From Candidatus Methanomarinus sp. HR1 (GTDB lineage Archaea; Halobacteriota; Methanosarcinia; Methanosarcinales; Methanocomedenaceae), in contig MZXQ01000009.1 in the NCBI GenBank assembly GCA_002926195.1, positions 4,675 through 21,910 of the forward strand: a stretch of DNA of 17,236 nucleotides, written 5' to 3'. The notes under the pieces were generated by a model that saw nothing but the letters and a program-made list of their open reading frames with translations, was not told the origin of the DNA and did not search any database. Positions within the stretch are counted from its first letter, which is position 1. Each line of letters starts with the position of its first letter. Both the position numbers and the translations under genes were made by a program. Positions 14,676 through 17,236 of this stretch are shown piece after piece.

Positions 14676-14794
14676 TAGTATATCAAGTATAACTTAATAT
14701 ATCGAAAATAATCACTCCGTTCACATTTTCTAATCTTCGGCTCTTTCGAGAGCCTCAGTCAAGAAAATCCGACCGAAGGGAGGATTTTGTTCTT
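14676..14794 (+). repeat. Long modular hairpin repeat, copy B
   Basis: This 119-base element holds in order the AT palindrome, the ATTCAC/GTTCAC-type stem, the GGCTCT-TTCG-AGAGCC hairpin at about 14739-14754 and the AAAATCC/GGATTTT hairpin at 14764-14788, then the tail GTTCTT. It matches the reverse complement of copy A (868-1037) at 115 of 119 positions once the duplication in A is set aside. It carries no coding potential. Confidence 0.8.
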
Positions 14795-14890
14795 CCGGGA
14801 GATATTCATATCTAATAGATGCAATTATAATAGTCATGTTTAAGTTGATTTCATCTATTGTAGTGGTATTTAATTTATAAATTATATACA

Positions 14891-14981
14891 AAAATGCTCA
14901 CTTCGTTCGCATTTACTTGAGTACATCAAGTTATACTTGATCTACTATAAAAAATCCGGGCGTTAGCGGGAATTTTGTTCT
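14891..14981 (+). repeat. Divergent short copy C of the hairpin repeat
   Basis: Three successive stems are seen: AAATGC (14892-14897) with GCATTT (14909-14914); ATCAAG (14925-14930) with CTTGAT (14936-14941) around the same TTATA centre as copy A; and AAAATCC (14951-14957) with an imperfect GGGAATTTT partner, followed by GTTCT. The order and tail are those of the family, but the sequences differ, so paired bases have been kept while loops drifted. Confidence 0.65.
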
Positions 14982-15009
14982 CAGCTATTAAAATTACGAG
15001 GCAAATACA

Positions 15010-16197
15010 ATGAGCCCTGAAGAATCCTATGATGTTATTGTGATCGGCGCCGGACCTGCTGGTTCTACTGCAGCAAAATATGCTGCTACAAACGGTGCCA
15101 GTGTGCTGCTAATAGATAAAAAGAAGAATATCGGTACACCCATTCAATGCGGTGGGTTTCTGCCATGTTATGAAGAACTACAAGAGCTATTACCCAGAGC
15201 CAGGCTTCCATCAACTCTCATGGATATACCGAAAAATTGTATTCATACATCTACTCGTATTCACAGGTTTATATCTCCAAACCTGGAACCTAAGGAATTT
15301 GAAGTCGAAGCAAATGTACTGGATAGGAGCAGGTTTGATAAATACCTGGTCAAGAAAGCGGTAAAAGCAGGGTGTGATATGCTGGTAGGTACCAGAGCAG
15401 ACTCTATAAAAGGTGATACCGTATCACTTAAAGGTTTATTCGGTGAATTTGATATCACAACTAAAGTAATTATCGGTGCAGACGGACCAAATTCACTGGT
15501 GGCAAGACACTCGGGCCTGATCGAACGTAGTGATGATATGGGCAGGGCAGTTGCTCTGGAGTATGAACTTACGGGTGCTGATATAGATAAGGATGCAGTG
15601 GAAATGTATTTCGGGAGGGACTATGCACCTGCCGGATACGGATGGATCATCAGCCAGGGAGGAGATACTGCTAATATAGGTGTCGGTCTCAGGCGTCCGC
15701 TGTGTGAACCTGGTGTATCAGTACGGGATTATCTTCACAGGTTCATGTATGAACATCCCCGGGCATCACCCCGGTTCAAAGATGCCAGGATCACAGCCGT
15801 TATCAGTGGTATCGTACCTGTAGGCGGTGCTCCACCGCAAACTGTTGCTGGAAACATGATTATATGCGGGGATGCGGCAGGACACCTAATAGCAACTAAC
15901 GGAGGAGGTATACCCACTGCTGCAGTAGGCGGTAAGATCGCTGGAGAGACTGCTTACGATGCTGTTTCAGGCACATGCGATCTGATGCAATATGACAGCA
16001 GATGGAGAGAGCAGATGGGGCTGGAGATCAAGACCTCGGTCTATGTAAAGAGATTAATGGACGGACTTATGAGGTCTGACCAAATGATGAGCACATCCAT
16101 GAAAATGCTGACTACTGACCAGATGAAAGCACTTCAACGCGGTCGGCTTCCTGATATGGTAAAAAAAATGCTACAAAGCCTTAATACAGGTATATAA
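15010..16197 (+). CDS. Geranylgeranyl reductase-family FAD enzyme
   Basis: A 395-residue flavoprotein of the geranylgeranyl reductase family. The FAD-binding motif VIGAGPAGSTAA is at 11-22 and a cysteine-containing loop follows at IQCGGFLPC. The substrate-pocket motif of the family, YGWIISQGGDTANIGVG, is in the middle, and a second FAD segment, ICGDAAGHLIATNGGGIPTA, is in the last third. In archaea these enzymes saturate the isoprenoid chains of di-geranylgeranyl-glycerol lipids, giving stable archaeol membranes. GAGG at 14998-15001 stands 8 bases before ATG 15010. The next genes follow after 21 and 38 bases in the same direction and may be cotranscribed. Several paralogues usually exist per genome, so this copy could act on another polyprenyl substrate. 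Confidence 0.92.
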   Translation: MSPEESYDVIVIGAGPAGSTAAKYAATNGASVLLIDKKKNIGTPIQCGGFLPCYEELQELLPRARLPSTLMDIPKNCIHTSTRIHRFISPNLEPKEFEVEANVLDRSRFDKYLVKKAVKAGCDMLVGTRADSIKGDTVSLKGLFGEFDITTKVIIGADGPNSLVARHSGLIERSDDMGRAVALEYELTGADIDKDAVEMYFGRDYAPAGYGWIISQGGDTANIGVGLRRPLCEPGVSVRDYLHRFMYEHPRASPRFKDARITAVISGIVPVGGAPPQTVAGNMIICGDAAGHLIATNGGGIPTAAVGGKIAGETAYDAVSGTCDLMQYDSRWREQMGLEIKTSVYVKRLMDGLMRSDQMMSTSMKMLTTDQMKALQRGRLPDMVKKMLQSLNTGI

Positions 16198-16218
16198 TAA
16201 GAATTTAGTGATATAATA

Positions 16219-16848
16219 ATGATGCGATCTGATCCCGGAACTATACTATATCCGGCACATGGAAATCTATACCTGAATATCACTAATAGGTGTACATGCA
16301 GTTGTAAGTTCTGTATAAAAAACTTTACAGATGGTGTTTACGGTTATAACCTGATACTTTCAAGAGAACCTGAGGTTGATGAGGTGATCGATAAACTGCG
16401 ACGATGTGATCTTTCAAAATATAATGAGGTTGTATTTACCGGTCTCGGAGAACCTTTGACCAGGCTGGATGATGTACTTATTATTACCAGATGGTTGAAA
16501 GCCCATGGGCTTCATGTACGGATAGATACTATCGGGCATGCCTTGCTCCAGTATCCGAACAGGGATGTTGCATATGAACTTAAAAAGGCAGGAATTAATG
16601 CGATCTCTATCAGTCTGAATGCCCATGATAAAAAAACATATGACTGGCTGGTGCAGCCTGGTAAATACACGAATGCATATGACTCGATGCAGGAATTTGC
16701 AAGGGATATAGTTAAGCAGGATATGGAACTCACATTCACTATACTGACCCTGCCGCAGGTAGATATTGAAAAATGCCGTAATAAAGCTGATGAGATAGGT
16801 GCTGCATTCAGGATAAGGGGATATGGCGGACCTGATCTGCAGGAATAG
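16219..16848 (+). CDS. TatD-associated radical SAM protein
   Basis: A 209-residue compact radical SAM protein. The cluster motif is C25-x3-C29-x2-C32 in NITNRCTCSCKFCIKNF, with an extra C27. TGLGEPLTR supplies the GGE-type SAM contact. The N-terminal part (GTILYPAHGNLYLNITNRCTCSCKFC...FTDGVYGYNL) is what I recall from the TatD-linked radical SAM family, which is named for frequent neighbourhood to TatD-type hydrolases; its reaction is not known. The C-terminal half lacks a SPASM domain. No TatD gene lies beside it here; the reductase is upstream and an ATPase downstream. ATG 16219 and ATG 16222 are both possible starts; neither has a strong ribosome site. Confidence 0.82.
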   Translation: MMRSDPGTILYPAHGNLYLNITNRCTCSCKFCIKNFTDGVYGYNLILSREPEVDEVIDKLRRCDLSKYNEVVFTGLGEPLTRLDDVLIITRWLKAHGLHVRIDTIGHALLQYPNRDVAYELKKAGINAISISLNAHDKKTYDWLVQPGKYTNAYDSMQEFARDIVKQDMELTFTILTLPQVDIEKCRNKADEIGAAFRIRGYGGPDLQE

Positions 16849-16886
16849 AAATCATTAAGTATGGTTCATCAAGTCTAACTTGTTTG

Positions 16887-17236
16887 ATGAGTGAACTTGA
16901 GAATTTTAACCCTGATCGAAGTGGAGTAACTGCAAAGCAATATATCCTGGGCAGGCGGGATAAGAATTCGAAAAAAGGTGTGCTTGGGGTGGGGAAGTAC
17001 CTCGCTGTTGACGGTTCTACTGGTTCCGATGTGTATATTGATTGTCTCGGACCACATGCTATGCTTATATGTGGTAAACGAGGATACGGAAAATCATATA
17101 CAATAGGAACACTGGTTGAAGAACTGGCTCATCAACAGCCACCTGTTTCAGATAACATAGCTTCTATCATCATAGACAGCATGGGTATTTTCTGGACACT
17201 GGTATATGCCAATACAAAGGAGATGGATAAACTTTC
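16887..17236 (+). CDS. HerA/DUF87-type ATPase, N-terminal part (cut by window edge)
   Basis: The first 116 codons of a P-loop ATPase. The protein starts MSELENFNPDRSGVTAKQYI. A small barrel-like lead (GVLGVGKYLAVDGSTGSDVYID) precedes the Walker A motif G63-KRGY-G68-K69-S70, and SIIIDSMGIFW (about 93-103) is the Walker B-like strand with the form seen in HerA/FtsK-like archaeal ATPases (DUF87). Such enzymes are hexameric DNA translocases; HerA works with NurA and Mre11/Rad50 in end resection, but many DUF87 paralogues have other or unknown jobs. No nurA, rad50 or mre11 is visible. The ATG at 16887 is the only good start; an upstream ATG at 16861 is stopped after five codons. The start codon lies inside a small inverted repeat (16866-16890). 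Confidence 0.8.
   Translation, partial: MSELENFNPDRSGVTAKQYILGRRDKNSKKGVLGVGKYLAVDGSTGSDVYIDCLGPHAMLICGKRGYGKSYTIGTLVEELAHQQPPVSDNIASIIIDSMGIFWTLVYANTKEMDKL

Larger units (their letters stand above)
14514..15009. other. Gene-free region with repeats between the glycosyltransferase and reductase genes
   Basis: This 496-base gap has no supported gene. From left to right it holds the orphan ribosome site, a TATATATA-like element near 14597-14606 that could serve the glycosyltransferase gene, a short TTA microsatellite near 14620-14636, the repeats at 14645-14981, an 8-base inverted repeat AATAGATG/CATCTATT (14814-14821 and 14852-14859), and GAGG at 14998-15001, the ribosome site of the reductase gene. 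Confidence 0.6.

Noticed and set aside
868..14794. A composite transposon bounded by the inverted repeats
   Set aside because: No transposase or integrase is encoded between the repeats, the content is largely core metabolism, and no target-site duplication is visible.

Overview
The window looks like the chromosome of a methanogen-related archaeon of the Methanosarcinales/ANME-2/Methanoperedens kind; no exact genus can be read from it. The evidence is archaeal-type coding: a tRNA with a bulge-helix-bulge intron, a geranylgeranyl reductase for ether lipids, a four-subunit POR, a PAC2-type proteasome chaperone, a PGF-CTERM sorting signal, and AhbC of the archaeal siroheme-to-heme route. Base composition is AT-rich. 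Several starts appear to be TTG with good Shine-Dalgarno sites.

Layout: 1-581 (-) is the N-terminal part of ahbC. 582-1269 is a gene-poor stretch full of hairpin repeats. 1270-1815 (+) is a MoaB-type protein. 1908-3764 (+) is a membrane cytochrome b followed by an 11-heme cytochrome c with a PGF-CTERM anchor, the most striking pair in the window. 3823-4485 (-) is a PHP-domain phosphoesterase. 4599-7477 (+) is the tightly coupled porGDAB operon. 7596-7813 (-) holds tRNA-Thr(GGU), which carries an intron, and tRNA-Arg(UCU). 7906-9062 (-) is a DUF473-like protein and a PAC2 protein. 9121-11614 (-) is a UDP-sugar dehydrogenase and a bifunctional sugar-1-phosphate nucleotidylyltransferase/acetyltransferase. 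11793-13295 (+) is a Wzx-like flippase and 13329-14513 (-) a membrane family-2 glycosyltransferase; both look more AT-rich than their neighbours. 14514-15009 is a second repeat-rich gap. 15010-17236 (+) holds a geranylgeranyl reductase, a TatD-associated radical SAM protein and the start of a HerA/DUF87-type ATPase cut by the window edge.

How the genes fit together: ahbC supplies haem, and the cytochrome b/cytochrome c pair would use it to carry electrons from the membrane quinone or methanophenazine pool to the outside. Pyruvate synthase links acetyl-CoA to biosynthesis. Ugd, the GlmU-like enzyme, the flippase and the glycosyltransferase form a surface-glycan module.

The main unexplained structure is a family of modular palindromic repeats. 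One copy at 868-1037 and one at 14676-14794 are about 97% identical over 119 aligned bases and lie in opposite orientation, about 13.6 kb apart. Shorter and decayed modules lie around both.
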